DNA of 64,000 nt from Siphonodentalium dalli (GCA_032622095.1 CP136069.1:168200394-168264393), one strand, 5' to 3'; positions 1 through 13,605 are shown, numbered from the stretch's first letter. The notes: generated by a model from the letters alone, not told the origin. Numbers and translations are program-made.

Positions 1-1530
1 TCGTTCTGTGACGAGATTAATATATGCCACTACTGGGGTATCAATGGCGAGGCAGCTGCCAGTATGCCCTGTGGAGCAGCTTGAAACTAAATCAGTTACA
101 TTAATTAGTCCTGAATAGACAATAATGATTTGACGGTTAAGGCGCTGCATGACGTCGATTCTAATGGCTCATACTTTGGTCTCCCAGGGTCGATGGAAAA
201 ATTATAATAAGCTGATTGTGTCATAACGTGAACAGACGAAAGGCCAAATTTCAATTTGGTCAGAACGTCACAGTCTTTGGTCAAACGCCACCTATTTTAA
301 TCACAGATTCTGACCCGCTTTCCGTCATCCAAATAGGTATAATTTGGGGAAACTTTTATGTCATGTACAAAAGACTTATTCGCGATATCGAATTTAGAAG
401 CAATAAAGAGCGTTTCTATGCCATTTGTATGCCATTTGACTGATTTATGTGAATATGTTAGAATAGGGCCCTTCGGTCATTTCACATTTAACAATTAAAG
501 CTGAAATTTCTAGAGTAAGCACGCGTGACATTTTTTCTCTCGAAACAACTCCAAAATCCGACTCGAATAAATAACCAACAACCACATGCGTGTAATTGGC
601 CCATCGTGCCACTTATCCCACCCGATCACATCAAACCGAAGCCAATCAGGTTTATATGCGCTTATTTCATAGAGATGTGATAAGGTACGGGAGCTTCCAC
701 GTTCGTTCTGACTTCACATCGCCATCATTGGCTCATTTAGTAACTTCTACAGTCGTTCCGGGTCTGTATAATCAGGGGGTGTTTCCTGCAATATGTCCAT
801 TAACCACTAAAAAGTTATTGAAGAACACACTGATAAAATACACATATTCATTGCAAGTGGCAGAAACACAACGAAACTGACTTTTGTTCCTTCTGGCTAT
901 TTTCCCGTGAAATAAATATAGGTATAAATACACGAAATACTATTATGATGACTATATATGCCATAAACAAACGACTTATTCTAGATATAGAATATAGAAT
1001 ATAGAAAAGTCGAGATCAGCACGAAGCAGTAAAAAGCGTTCGTTGCTAACACATTTATGGTATGGATACAGATAGGTAATTTTAATGATTTTTGTCATGT
1101 AGTTAGACACCCGATCAAATACCACTCACTCCTTTTAAAATTGTTATTTCAAATTTATTTCTATGTATATAAAGCAAAGGACGCTTTTTCTTGAAACAAA
1201 CCCAAAATCCGACCTACCCAAATGGCCGACAACCAAATGGGTGCAATTGGCCCAGCGTACCAATTATCTGCCCCATGACAGATTTTGTCAAAATGTTAGA
1301 ATAGGGCTCTTCTTTCGTTACATATTTCGTCAACAACATCATGGTGGCCGCGGACCAAGGTTCTACGATAAATGCCAAATAGGGTCAAGCAATTGGTATG
1401 TTATAGGTTGTTTCTAAGCCGAAGACACATCAAAACACACCCGATCAACTCAAACACCAGGGGGGGGGGGGTTCAAATATCGCACCCATGCCATTTCTGG
1501 TCCCCTTGTACGATTTAGTGAAATCAAAGG
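1..1530. repeat. Diverged, internally duplicated dispersed repeat block
   Basis: No coding gene is supported here. Bases 361-640 and about 957-1280 are diverged copies of each other: both have an 'acttattc' segment followed later by an 'aaaatccgac' segment. Bases 430-510 and 680-775 resemble the spacer block at 7.75-8.05 kb (shared 'tagggcccttcgg' and 'gtataatca' context), so this is an older member of that family. A 13-base G run lies near 1460. The short open frames lack recognisable domains. Confidence 0.6.
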
Positions 1531-1544
1531 ATGCTGATGGATGG

Positions 1545-1760
1545 CCCCACGACGATGCGCGTGCCACTATGCCCTGGGGATCGGCGTTACACTAAATCAA
1601 ATACATTAACTAATCCCTTAGTGTATCATTTGCCAATTAAGCCGCGGCATAGCATTAATTGTAATCTCTCATGCTCAGGTTTCCCAAAAGTCGATGGAAT
1701 AATTCAGTTGAAACCGTGTACATTGAGTTGTCGGTATTATTCTCATAACGTCACACCGAT
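1545..1760. repeat. Second diverged copy of the 40-230 segment
   Basis: This segment aligns by eye with bases 40-230: both have 'tatgccctg', an 'actaaatca' stretch, a 'gtcgatggaa' stretch and a terminal 'tcataacgt'. With the block before it, this makes a ~1.5 kb old direct duplication just before the satellite begins. Identity is too low for a recent event. Confidence 0.55.
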
Positions 1761-1789
1761 AGAAATGTCACATTTCAGAACTGTGTCTG

Positions 1790-3556
1790 GCATACACGAA
1801 CATCATACCCCGTGCTACCCCGAGGGGGTGAAAATGGGGTATGTACCATCTTCGAGAACCGTAGGGTAGGGGTTTCGACCGATTTGACTGCATGGGTGGG
1901 TAGCCCGCCCCACATACCACACAGAAACTCCCATCCCCACCCATTACCCACGGGGGTGCCACCCCGATTGGGTAACAATTGGGTATGGACCATTTTCGAG
2001 AACAGTATTGGATTTAAACCGATTTGACGGCACGGTGGGTGGCCCACCCCAAATACTCCCTAGAAACAACCGACTCCCTTCCAATCACTTCGGGGTATGG
2101 ACCATTTTCGAGAACAGTAAGGATTTGGACCGATTTGACGGCATGGGTGGGTGGCCCGTCCCATATATCTCTCAGAAGCACTCCAAATCTCTACCCAATC
2201 ACCCCGGGTGTTACCACGCGAAGGGGTGAAATGGGGTATAAACTATTTCCAAGAACGGTAAGGATTTCGACCGATTTGACGGCATGGGTGGGTGGCTCGT
2301 CCCAAACACCCATAGAGACGACAGACCCCAACACAGCAAACCCGGTGATTGCCACCCCGAAGAGGTGAAAATGGGATATGGACCATTTTCGAGAACAGCA
2401 TCGACCATTTTCGAGAACGGTACAGATTTCGACCAATTTGACGGAACGGTTCGGTGGCCTGACACAAACACACCGAGCCCAACCTATCACCACCGGGGGT
2501 GCCACCCCGAAGGGGTGAAATGTGGTATAAACCATTTTCAAGAACAGTTGGGATTTCGACCGATTTGATTGCATGCTGGGTGGGTGGCCCGCCCCAAATA
2601 CCTACTAGAAACACCAGACTCCCCACTCATCACCCCCGGGTGGTGACAACAGAAGGGGTGAAAATGGGGGATGAACCATTTTCGAGAACGGTAAGTATTT
2701 CGACCGATTTGACGGCATGGGTGGTCGCTCGTCCCAAATACCCCCTATAGACACCAGACCCCCGCCCATCAACAACGAAGAGGTGAAAATGGGGTATGGA
2801 CCATTTTCGAGAACAGTATCGACCACTTTCCAGAACGGTAAGAATTTCGACCGATTTGACGGCATTTGTGGGTGGCCCGCCCCAAATACCCCCTAGAAAC
2901 ACCAGACCCATCCCATCAACCTCTGGGGTTGGCACCGCGAAGAGGTGAAAATAGGTTATGGACAAATTTCGTGACGGCATGGGTGGATGGCCCGCCCCAA
3001 ATACCCCATAGAAACACCACAGCCACACCACCCCGGGAGTGACACCCCGTAGGTGTGAAAATAGTGTATGGACCATTCTCGAGAACGGTAAATATTTTTA
3101 CCGATTTGACGGCATGGGTGGGTGGCCCGCCCCAAATACCCAATAGAAACACCCGACCCCCACCAATCACATTGGGTGTGCGACCCAGGGGGGGGGGTGA
3201 ACATGTGGTATAGACAACTTTCGAGAATGGTAAGAATTTCAACCGATTTGACCGCGTGTGTGTGGGTGCCCCACCCTAAATTCACAATTTAAACACCAAT
3301 TTGAAACACCCCCACCCATCACCCCGAGGGGGTACAAATGGTGTTTGGACCATTTTCGAGAACGGTAAGGTTTTCAACCGATTTGACGACATGGGTGTGT
3401 GTCCCGCCCATATACCTCCCAGAAACACCCGACCCCCCGCCCATCACACCGGGTGTGCCACCCAGAGGGTAGGAATTTAGACCGATTTGACGAAATGGGT
3501 TGGTGGCCCACCCCAAATACCACATAAAACACCCGACCACCCACCCATCAACCCGG
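1790..3556. repeat. GC-rich ~140-bp satellite, first block
   Basis: This is a tandem repeat with irregular period (about 125-160 bp, mostly near 140). Each unit has the same order of landmarks: 'ggtgccaccccgaggggtg', 'tatggaccattttcgagaa', 'gatttcgaccgatttgac', 'gcatgggtgggtggcccg', then 'cccaaatac' and 'agaaacacc'. The dyad CCACCCC-GA-GGGGTG in each unit can form a small hairpin. Units are diverged and carry small indels, so the open frames seen on both strands are repeat artefacts. Function unknown. Confidence 0.9.
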
Positions 3557-4340
3557 GCCCTATACTATAGAACACAATTATTGTAATCACAAGCTTCAGT
3601 GGGGCACACAAAAGGTGTCGATTACCATAGACCTCCACTCTTATTCTAACAGTGTATAGGCGACTTCTTGTAATTCCGCTTTCACATGCATGTTGACCAA
3701 TAAAATAATTGGTGACCAATAAAATAATAAGTTTTTCACATGTGACTTGATTGACCAATGAAAAAAATGAGTCCCCGGAGACACTCATTGAGATGTTATC
3801 GCTAGTGCATGGGTGAGCCGTGTTCAATTTGATTAGTGGTAATCGGTATCCTTTAAATAATCGCCCAGTGAGTACACCGCAACCGTTCGTGCATTGTGTT
3901 ACATTTCATCAATGGTTATCGTCTGTTCCAACAATTCAAGTCGTACGATGTATTTAATTTCTAGTTGGTTTGTCATTCAGAATCGCTGCAGTATTCTATT
4001 GATAATATGTACAAGAGACGTGGCTAGAAGGTCTCAGGTGCAGGTTTAAACTCCAAGTTTTGTACCCACAAAGGAGACCCTCTAACAACATCCCTGCACG
4101 AATGTCATAATTGGTCAATACTCCAATACAGACTTTAGGTTGTTTGCCACGAGACAACCGCTTGATTGCCGCAGTGTGAATGCCATTCTGATCAAACCCA
4201 ATCACCCATCGGCAATGAGCCCACATGCACACGGGTATAATATACACTATTACAATACAGTGGTCTATTGCACTTGCCCGCCTCCCGTGTACCTCCCTTA
4301 ACCTTGTGATTACAATTATTATGGTCCATAGTACAAGGCC
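3557..4340. mobile_element. ~0.78 kb TIR element inserted in the satellite
   Basis: Satellite units stop at about 3556 and resume at 4341. The intervening DNA is AT-rich and bounded by imperfect inverted repeats of ~35 bp: left 'tatactatagaacacaatta', right complementing to 'tgtactatggaccataataa', both continuing into 'ttgtaatcacaag'. The flanks 'gggccc' and 'ggcccc' may be a target duplication. No transposase is seen, so it is non-autonomous. Bases about 4040-4240 are related to 22,393-22,495 plus 25,703-25,835, and the right terminus resembles 30,645-30,685. Confidence 0.75.
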
Positions 4341-7300
4341 CCGGGGTGCCACCCCGTGGGTGTTAAATGGGGTATGGACAATTTTGGAGAATGGTAAGGA
4401 TTTCGAGCGATCTGCCCCAAATACCCCCTAGAAACAGCACAATGCCCCATCCATCACCACGCGGGTGCCACCCGAAGGGGGTAAAATGGTGTAAGGTAAG
4501 GATTTCTACCGATTTGACGGCCTGGGTGGTGGCCCGCTCCAATTATCCCCTAGAAACACCCCGACCCCACCCATTTCCCCGGGGTGGCACCCGAGGGTGT
4601 GAAAATGGGGTATGGATCATTTTCGAGAACGGTAAGGATTTTTACCGATTTGACGGCATGGGTATGTGGCCCGCCCCAAATACCCATCAGAAACTCCCGG
4701 CCTCCAACCATCAGCTCAATGGTGCCACCCCGAGGGGTGAAAATGGGGTATGGACTATTTTCGAGAACGGTAAGAATTAGCACCGATTTGACGGCGTGGG
4801 TGAGTGGCCCGCCCCAAGTACCCCATAGAAACAACCCGAACCACCAATCACCTCATGGGGTGCCACCCCATGGGGTGAACATGGGGTATGGACATTTTTT
4901 CGAGGAGAGTAATAATTTCCACTGATTTGACGGCACGGTGAGTGGCCCACCTCAAGTACACCATAGAAACACACCGATCCCATACCAATCACCTGCGGGG
5001 GTGCCACCCCGAGGAGGTGAAAATGGGGTATGGATCATTTTCGAGAACGGTAAGGATTTCGACCGATTTGACGGCATGGGTGGGTGATCTACCCAAAATA
5101 CCATAGAAACTCCCGGATCACCCACCCATCACCCGGGTTGCCACCCGAGGAGGTGAACATGGGGTAAGGATCATTTTCGAGAACGGAAAGGATTTCGCCC
5201 GATTTGATGGCATGTGTGATGGCCCACCACAAATAACCCCTAGAAACACGCCGACCCCCGAGGCATCAACCCCAGTGGCTGCCACCCCAAGGGGTGAACA
5301 TGGGGTATGAACCATTTTTGAGAACGGTAAGGATTTCGACCGATTTGATGGCATGGGTCGGTGGCTTGCCCCAAATAACCCCTATGAACACCCGATTCCC
5401 AAGCCATCACCACAGGGTGGGTGGCCCGCCCTAAATACCCACTAGAAAAACCCCACACCCACCCATCACTCCGGTGGGGGTGCCACCATAGGGAGTGAAA
5501 ATGCCGTATGGATTTGACGGCATGGGTGGGTGGCCCGCCCAAATACCACCTAGAAATACCCGACTCCCACTTATCACACCGGTGGTGCCACTCCGCAGGG
5601 GTGAACATGGGGTATGGACAATATTCGAGAATGGTAAGGATTTCGACCGATTTGACGGCGTGGGTGGCTGGCCCGCCACAAATACCTCATATAAATACCC
5701 GAACCCGACATCACCCCTGGGTGGTGCCACCCTAAGGGGTGAAAATGGGGTATGGACCTTACTCGAGAACGGTAAGAATTTCCACAGATTGGACGCCATG
5801 GGTGAGTGGTCCGCCCAAGTAACCCAAAGAAACACGTCGATACCCCACCAATTACCTCCTGGGGGATGCCACCCCAGGGATGAACATGGGGTATGGATAA
5901 TTTTCGAGAAGGGTAAGAATTTAGACCGATTTGACGGCATGGGTGGGTGGCTCGCCCAAAATACCCCCTAAAAACACCCGACCCCACCCATCACCCGGGG
6001 TGCCACCCAGGGGGTGAACATGTGGTATAGACAACTTTCGAGAAGGGTAAGAATTTCAAACGATTTGACCGCAGGTGGTGAAAATGGGGTACGGACCATT
6101 TTCAAGACCGGTGTGGATTTCGACCGATATCACGGCTTGGGTGGTTGGCCCGCCCCAAATACCCATAGACACACCATACCCCCACCATCACTCGGGGGTG
6201 CCACTTCGATGGGTAAAATGTTGGTAGCCCGCCCCAAATACCACCGATTGGACGACACGGATGGGTGGCCCGCCCCAAATTCCATATAGAAACACCCCGA
6301 ACCCGACCGATCACACCGGGGGTGACACTCCGTATGGGTGTAAATGGGGTATGGACAATATTAGATAAGGATTTCGACCGATTTGATGGCATGGGTGGGT
6401 GGCCCGCCCCAAATACCACCTATACATTCACCGAACCCATCTATCACCCCTGGGGTGCCACCCCGAAGGGGTGAATGGGGTATGGACCATTTTCGAGAAC
6501 GGTGAGAATTTCCACCCATTTGACGGTATGGGCGAGTGACCGCCCAAGTACTCCATAGAAACACACTGAACCCCCCCCCCCCCCCACCAATCACCTCCAT
6601 GGAGTGCCACCGAAAGGTGAACATATGGTATGGACAATTTTCGCGAAGGGTATGAATTTTGACAGATTTTACGTCATGTGTGGGTGGCCCGCCTCAAATA
6701 CCACCTAAAACACCGACCCCACCCATCACCCCGGGGGTGCCACCCCGATGAGGTGAAAATAGAGTATGGTCCTTTTTTCGAGAACGGTGAGGATTTCGAC
6801 CGATTTGACGGCCAAAAATACACTAGAAACTCATGGATCCCCCACCATCACACCCGGTGTGCCACCCGGAGGGGGGGGGGGGGGTAAAAACGGTATGGAC
6901 CATTTTTAGAACGGTAAGGATTTCGACCGATTTGGTGGCATGGGTGTGTGGCCAGCCCCAAAAACCTACTAGAAACACCCGGACACAACCTATCACCCCG
7001 GGGGTACCACAACGTAAGGACCATTTTCGAGAACCGTAGGGATTGCGACCGTTTGACGGCATGGGTGGGTGGCCCACCCCAAATACCCCATAGGAACACC
7101 CGAACCCCCATCCATCACCCTCGGGGTGTGCCAACCGATGGGGTTAAACTGGGGTATGGACCAGTTACGAGAAAGGTAAGGATTTCAACCGATTTGACGG
7201 CATGTGTGGGTGGCCCTCCCAAATTCTCATGGAAACACCCGACCCCCACCCATCACCCCCAGGGGTGCCACCCCGAGGGGGTTAAAATGGAGTAAGGACC

Positions 7301-7740
7301 ATTTTCGAGAAAGGTAAGGAATTCGATCGATTTAATGGCATGGGTGGGTGGCCCGCCCCAAATAGCCCATATAAAGACCCCGACCCCGCACGTCACCCAC
7401 GGGAGTGCTACCCGGATGGGGTGAAAATGGGGTATGGACATCTTCGAGAACCGTAGGGGTTTCGACCGATTGGGCTGCATTGGTTGGTAGCCCGCCCCAA
7501 ACACCACCTAGAAAACCCCAACCCCCACCCATCACACACGGGGGTGCCACACCGATGGGGTAACAATGGGGTATGGACCATTTTCGAGAACAGTAGTGAT
7601 TTAGACCCATTTGACGGTATGTGTGGGTGGCCCACCCCAAATACCCCATAGAAACACCCGAACCCCCATCCATCACCCTCGATGTGTGCCACCGGGTATG
7701 GACCAGTTTCGAGAAAGGTAAGGATTTCAACCGAGTTGCG
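4341..7740. repeat. GC-rich ~140-bp satellite, second block
   Basis: The array before the 3.56-4.34 kb insertion continues here with the same landmark order and period, roughly two dozen diverged units. Short C or G runs (near 6573 and 6871) and partial units show slippage. Near 6010-6250 units are shortened and rearranged. No gene is supported; the numerous 70-170 residue open frames on both strands all translate the repeat. Confidence 0.9.
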
Positions 7741-9786
7741 TCTCTCACCAAGACAAATATGTTAAGGTATGGCAACTTCCATTTTCGTTCTGGCCTTTCA
7801 TCGCCACGATTGGCGCATTTGTTGAACTTCCATAGTCGATCCGGGACTGTATAATCAAACTCAAATCGACTTACATATTATTATTATTACGAAGTTGAAT
7901 TTTTGTGGGATCTTTTTATTTTTGGGACCAACCAACAAAGGAAATCATTCGAAGTGCTAGTATAGAATATCTTTTCGAAAGACCAATTTATGTCAAAATA
8001 TTACAATAGGGCCCTTCGGCCAATTCACATCTGACCACTAAAACAATATGACGACCGTCGCCCAATGTTGTTCGAATAAGACCAAATATGGTCACACAAA
8101 TGGTTCCTTATGGTGCCACTAAGTCGAGGACAATTCAAAACCACCCACGCACCCGAGTGGGTTAAACTGGGGTATGGACCAGTTTCGAGAAAGGTAAGGA
8201 TTTCAACCGATTTGGGTCTCTCACCAAGACAAATGTGTTAATGTATACAACTTCCATTTTCTTTCTGGCCTTTCGTCGCCACGATTGGCGCATTTGTTGG
8301 ACTGCTATAGTCGATCCGGGACTGTATAATCAAACTCAAATCGACTTAAATATTATAAGTCATTATTATTACGAAGTTGAATTTTTGTGGGATCTTTTTA
8401 TTTTTGGGACCAACAAACACAGGAAGTCATTCGAAGTGTTAGTATAGGATATGTTTTCGAAAGACAAATTTATGTCAAAATGTTACAATAGGGCCCTTCG
8501 GCCAATTCACATCTGACCACTAAAACATTATGATGACCGTCGCCCAATGTTTTTGGAATAAGACCAAATATGGTCAAACAAATGGTTCCTAATGGTGCCC
8601 CTAAACCGAGGAAAATTCAAAACCCACTCTATCATCTCAAACGCTATCTAATGAATGCATATATACTTCTTTCTGTCTCTCCCCAAGACAAATTTGATAA
8701 GGCTGGTGGGTGGCCCGCCAGAAATACCCCATAGAAACACCACGATTCCCCACCTTTCACCTTTCACCCACGGGGGTGCTACCCCGAGGGGGTGAACATT
8801 GGGTATAGACCATTTTCAAGAACCGTAGGGGTTTCGACCGATTTGACTGGATGGGTGGGTGGCCCAAAATAAACACCCGACACCCCACCCATCCATCACC
8901 CCGGGGGTGCCACCCGAGGGGGTAAACATGGGGTATGGACCAGTTTCGAGAAAGCTAAGGGTTTCAACCGATTTAACGGCATGGGTGCATGGCCCTCCCA
9001 AATACTCCAGAGAAACACCCCGAACCCACCCTTCACCCACGGGGTGCTACCCCAAGTGAGTGAAAATGGAATAAGGATCATCTTCGAGAACCGTAGGGGT
9101 TTCGACCGATTTGACTGCATGGGTGGGTGGCCCGCCCCAAATACCACATAGAAACTCCCCAACCCACACCATTACCCACGTGGGTGCCACCCCGAGGGGG
9201 TAACAATTGGGTATGGACCATTTTCGAGAACAGTAGGGATTTCGACCGATTTGACGGATGGGTGGGTGGTCTGTCCCAAATACTCCCTATAAACAACCGA
9301 CTCCCTTCCAATCACTTCAGGGTATGGACCATTATCGAGAACGGTAAAGATTTGGACCGATTTGACGGCGTGGGTGGGTGGCCCGTCACATATACCTCAC
9401 AGAAACACCCCAATCCCTGCCCAAACACCCAGAGTGGTTCCACCCGAAGGGGTGAAATGGGGTATAAACTATTTCCGAGAACGGTAATGATTTCGACCGA
9501 TTTGACGGCATGGGTGGGTGGCCCCAAATACCTCATATAAACACACCGACACCCGACACCCATCCATCACCCCGGGTGTGCCACCCCGAGGGGTGAACAT
9601 GGGGTATGGACCCTTTTCGAAAACCGTAGGGATTTCGACCGATTTGACGGCTTGTGGGGGTGGACCACCCCAAATACCCCATAGAAACACCCGAACCCCC
9701 ATCCATCACCCTCGGGGTGTGCCACCAAGTGGGATAAACTGGGGTATGGACCAGTTTCGAGAAAGGTAAGGATTTCAACCGATTTG
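7738..9786. repeat. Tandem segmental duplication, copy 1 (~2.05 kb)
   Basis: The copy consists of a non-satellite block (7741-8700) followed by satellite units (8701-9786). The non-satellite block is itself two related halves, about 7741-8165 and 8218-8640, both starting 'tctctcaccaagacaaat' and both containing 'caatagggcccttcggcca'. The whole copy recurs downstream with an offset of 2048-2059 bases. No coding gene is recognised. Confidence 0.85.
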
Positions 9787-11701
9787 CGTCTCTCACCAAG
9801 ACAAATATGTTAAGGTATGGCAACTTCCATTTTCGTTCTGGCCTTTCATCGCCACGATTGACGCATTTGTTGAACTTCCATAGTCGATCCGGGACTGTAT
9901 AATCAAACTCAAATCGACTTACATATTATAAGTCATTAGTATTACGAAGTTGAATTTTTGTGGGATCTTTTTATTTTTGGGACCAACCAACACAGGAAAT
10001 CATTCGAAGTGTTAGTATAGGATATCTTTTCGAAAGACCAATTTATGTCAAAATATTACAATAGGGCCCTTCGGCCAATTCACATCTGACCACTAAAACA
10101 CAATATGACGACCGTCGCCCAATGTTGTTCGAATAAGACCAAATATGGTCACACAAATGGTTCCTTATGGTGCCACTAAGTCGAGGACAATTCAAAACCA
10201 CCCACGCACCCGAGTGGGTTAAAGTGGGGTATGGACCAGTTTCGAGAAAGGTAAGGATTTCAACCGATTTGGGTCTCTCACCAAGACAAATGTGTTGATG
10301 TATAGCAACTTCCATTTTCGTTCTGGCCTTTCGTCGCCACGATTGGCGCATTTGTTGGACTTCTATAGTCGATCCGGGACTGTATAATCAAACTCAAATC
10401 GACTTAAATATTATAAGTCATTATTATTACGAAGTTGAATTTTTGTGGGATCTTTTTATTTTTGGGACCAACAAACACAGGAAGTCATTCGAAGTGTTAG
10501 TATAGGATATGTTTTCGAAAGACAAATTTATGTCAAAATGTTACAATAGGGCCATTCGGCCAATTCACATCTGACCACTAAAACATTATGATGACCGTCG
10601 CCCAATGTTTTTGGAATAAGACCAAATATGGTCAAACAAATGGTTCCTAATGGTGCCCCTAAACCGAGGAAAATTCAAAACCCACTCTATCATCTCAAAC
10701 GCTATCTAATGAATGCATATATACTTCTTTCTGTCTCTCCCCAAGACAAATTTGATAAGGCTGGTGGGTGGCCCGCCAGAAATACCCCATAGAAACACCA
10801 CGATCCCCCACCTTTCACCTTTCACCCACGGGGGTGCTACCCCGAGGGGGTGAACATTGGGTATAGACCATTTTCAAGAACCGTAGTGGTTTCGACCGAT
10901 TTGACTGGATGGGTGGGTGGCCCCAAATAAACAACCCGACACCCCACCCATCCATCACCCCGGGGGTGCCACCCGAGGGGGTAAACATGGGGTATGGACC
11001 AGTTTCGAGAAAGTTAAGGGTTTCAACCGATTTAACGGCATGGGTGCATGGCCCTCCCAAATACTCCAGATAAACACCCCGACCCCACCCTTCACCCACG
11101 GGGTGCTACCCCAAGTGAGTGAAAATGGAATAAGGATCATCTTCGAGAACCGTAGGGGTTTCGACCGATTTGACTGCATGGGTGGGTGGCCCGCCCCAAA
11201 TACCACATATAAACTCCCCAACCCACACCATTACCCACGGGGGTGCCACCCCGAGGGGTAACAATTGGGTATGGACCATTTTCGAGAACAGTAGGGATTA
11301 CGACCGATTTGACGGATGGGTGGGTGGCCTGTCCCAAATACTCCCTATAAACAACCGACTCCCTTCCAACCACTTCAGGGTATGGACCATTATCGAGAAC
11401 GGTAAAGATTTGGACCGATTTGACGGCGTGTGTGGTGGCCCGTCACATATACCTCACAGAAACACCCCAATCCCTGCCCAAACACCCAGAGTGGTGCCAC
11501 CCGAAGGGGTGAAATGGGGTATAAACTATTTCCGAGAACGGTAATGATTTCGACCGATTTGACGGCATGGGTGGGTGGCCCCAAATACCTCATATAAACA
11601 CACCGACACCCGACACCCATCCATCACCCCGGTGTGCCACCCCGAGGGGTGAAAATGGGGTATGGACCCTATTCGAAAACCGTAGGGATTTCGACCGATT
11701 T
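9787..11701. repeat. Tandem segmental duplication, copy 2
   Basis: This is a near-identical repeat of copy 1. 'tctctcaccaagaca' at 9789 corresponds to 7741, 'ggctggtgggtgg' at 10759 to 8701, and 'tgaaaatgga' at 11120 to 9061. Scattered substitutions and a few indels separate the copies, so the event is fairly recent. The copy ends abruptly inside a satellite unit at 11,701, where unrelated sequence starts. Confidence 0.85.
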
Positions 11702-11963
11702 CCATGGTCATAGAAGGGGAATTATGGGTTACTGGGGGCTTGCTTCCCTCGTGGTGTACTTATTGAATAGAAATAGGGGAAAAACATATTTTCATATTAT
11801 CAGCATCCCTATCCCTAAGAATTTGTGTCTCCATCCCAGAGATCTAGTACATATAAAAGAGACACATCCTGTACAGATCTATACCATTTACATGGTCATA
11901 AAAGGTATCTAGGGATCACTGGAGATTGCTTCCCTCATATGATGGGCATATATAGACTTGAGT
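11702..11963. other. Spacer with a small internal direct repeat
   Basis: No gene is seen. 'catggtcata' followed by a 'gcttccctc' stretch occurs near 11,703 and again near 11,891, making two diverged copies of a segment roughly 50 bases long. Confidence 0.4.
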
Positions 11964-12410
11964 GCAAGCCTGCAAATAGCGTGTCTGTCATTTGCAGAAT
12001 GAGGTCCCCAGACGGTGAATTTAGTGACGCTACCCCGCATAGCGGGCTAGCATCACTAAATTCACCCTCTGGGGACCTCATTCTGCTTAGGCCCTCAACT
12101 GCTATGGCAGACCTAGTATCAGATTGAAGTTCCCCAGTTGAAGTTGGTGATGTTCACCCATTGGGAGCCTCGATTATGGATTTTATCTTCTGCAAATTAG
12201 GCGATATAGAAACTTCCCAAATGGGAAAACTTAACTAAAAACAATGTTAATTTGATACCATAGTTACTTCCCAGAGATGAGGCCTAAGCAGAATGAGGTC
12301 CCCAGAGGGTGAATTTAGTTATGCTAGCCCGCTATGCAGGGTAGCATCACTAAATTCACCCTCTGGGGACCTCATTCTGCAAATGACAGACACGCTCTTT
12401 GCAGGCTTGC
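11964..12410. mobile_element. Foldback element made of two nested hairpins
   Basis: The outer ends are inverted copies: left 'gcaagcctgcaaatagcgtg' and right complementing to 'gcaagcctgcaaagagcgtg', both continuing into 'tctgtcatttgcagaatgag'. Each end is itself a ~90-bp hairpin whose arms read 'cagaatgaggtccccaga' and its complement. An inner inverted pair (12,083-12,094 and 12,282-12,294, 'ctgcttaggcc') joins them. The middle (~190 bp) is unique. This fits a foldback or MITE-type element with no coding capacity. Confidence 0.8.
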
Positions 12411-12719
12411 TTGAGTGATGTGTTAGGCCTATGCCATTTAAAATTAATTCAGGGAGATCAATGCATTAATTTCTATTTGCACTTAAGCGCAAATGATTTG
12501 TGATTAAACGTAAATTATTTGCACTTAAGCGCAAAATTTCATAAGTAATTGTATATCACAATTTGCAAAGTTCTGTCAAATTCTTGTTAAAATATGACTA
12601 GATTCATAACGGTAATATTTGGTTAAATTTCATACCGAGTTATGTATAATCGAATTATTGAGGGATCGGGAGGGACTTGGATCATACGAATGACATATAT
12701 TCATTGCTCCAATTATCTC
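12411..12719. other. AT-rich intergenic stretch with a repeated palindrome-like 16-mer
   Basis: No gene is seen. 'atttgcacttaagcgcaaa' occurs twice, near 12,475 and 12,517; its core TTGCACTTAAGCGCAA is almost self-complementary. The rest is plain AT-rich sequence. Confidence 0.4.
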
Positions 12720-13308
12720 TTAAAGGGGTACTGTACGCCAAATGTTGTTGTTGGTTTCTATAGTCTCCGAGTCTGAGAATAATGTAACACTTTTTTCATT
12801 ATTTGAAAGTCTGTTGAGTACGAAGTAGTGTTACGGATGACAAATTTACCGGAATGCAAAAATACAAATTGTCGTTGTCGAGTAATTTTTGTACAGTTTT
12901 CAACCAAATGAATCAAATAAAAGTTATATTATAGGCATACTAGTCCCAATTAATCATTTAAGTTATTGTATCGTCGCTAGTCAGTGGGTGGCTTGAGTGT
13001 TCTCCCCGTATCATCATAATATTTTAAGCGATCGTGTGTGCGATCGGTTTAACAATCCAGTATCCCTCATTTACTTTATTTGATTACGCAAATTCGTAAT
13101 TTAATTGACGCCATTTTATGGCTCCAGTCATAAATTCAATTTATATCTAATTATTAACTTTTAAATTATTAAATTTTAAGATAGCCTATTAACCTGAGCG
13201 TTTACAGAATACATCTTCGACTCAAATTACTTGTTTCTATATATTATCGATATTAGATCGTTGTTGTCACCGGAAATTTAATGAAAATGGCGTACAGTAC
13301 CCCTTTAA
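12720..13308 (+). mobile_element. TTAA-flanked miniature element, copy A
   Basis: The left end reads TTAAAGGGGTACTGTACGCC and the right end is its exact complement, ending CCCCTTTAA. If TTAA is the target duplication, the element has inverted termini of at least 16 bp beginning AGGGGTACTG. A TTAA target is characteristic of piggyBac-type transposons, so this is plausibly a piggyBac-like MITE; that assignment is inference. About 590 bp long with no coding capacity. A diverged relative lies inverted at 34,702-35,195. Confidence 0.75.
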
Positions 13309-13605
13309 CACGAGCAATACAAAATGAAGTCACATTTCCGAACCAGTTCCAAACAGCAGAACCTGATCTAGAAGATATTAGCGAAAAAACGTCGAATTCC
13401 CTCTTTCAGTTGTCATTTTGACGACCATCTTGGGCGGGGAGTTCCAATTTTACCCTTAAAATGTGGCATTATATCTCTCAGATTAATACGTACTGAATAT
13501 GCCTAATTTTAAATCGTATATTTCATGGTAAGATTACTAGCGACATTTAGTAAATTATATAACCACGAAACACTCTTTAAATTTGGAAAACCTATTAAAA
13601 AACCC
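13309..13605. other. Flank between the TTAA element and the satellite array
   Basis: No recognised feature. The sequence is AT-rich and runs directly into the first satellite monomer at 13,606, where 'aaccc' replaces the usual 'ccacc' before ATGACTC. Confidence 0.4.

Noticed and set aside
1768-7134. Many overlapping 70-170 residue open frames in the first satellite
   Set aside because: They occur on both strands and in several frames, all translate the ~140-bp unit, and have no consistent reading frame or domain.
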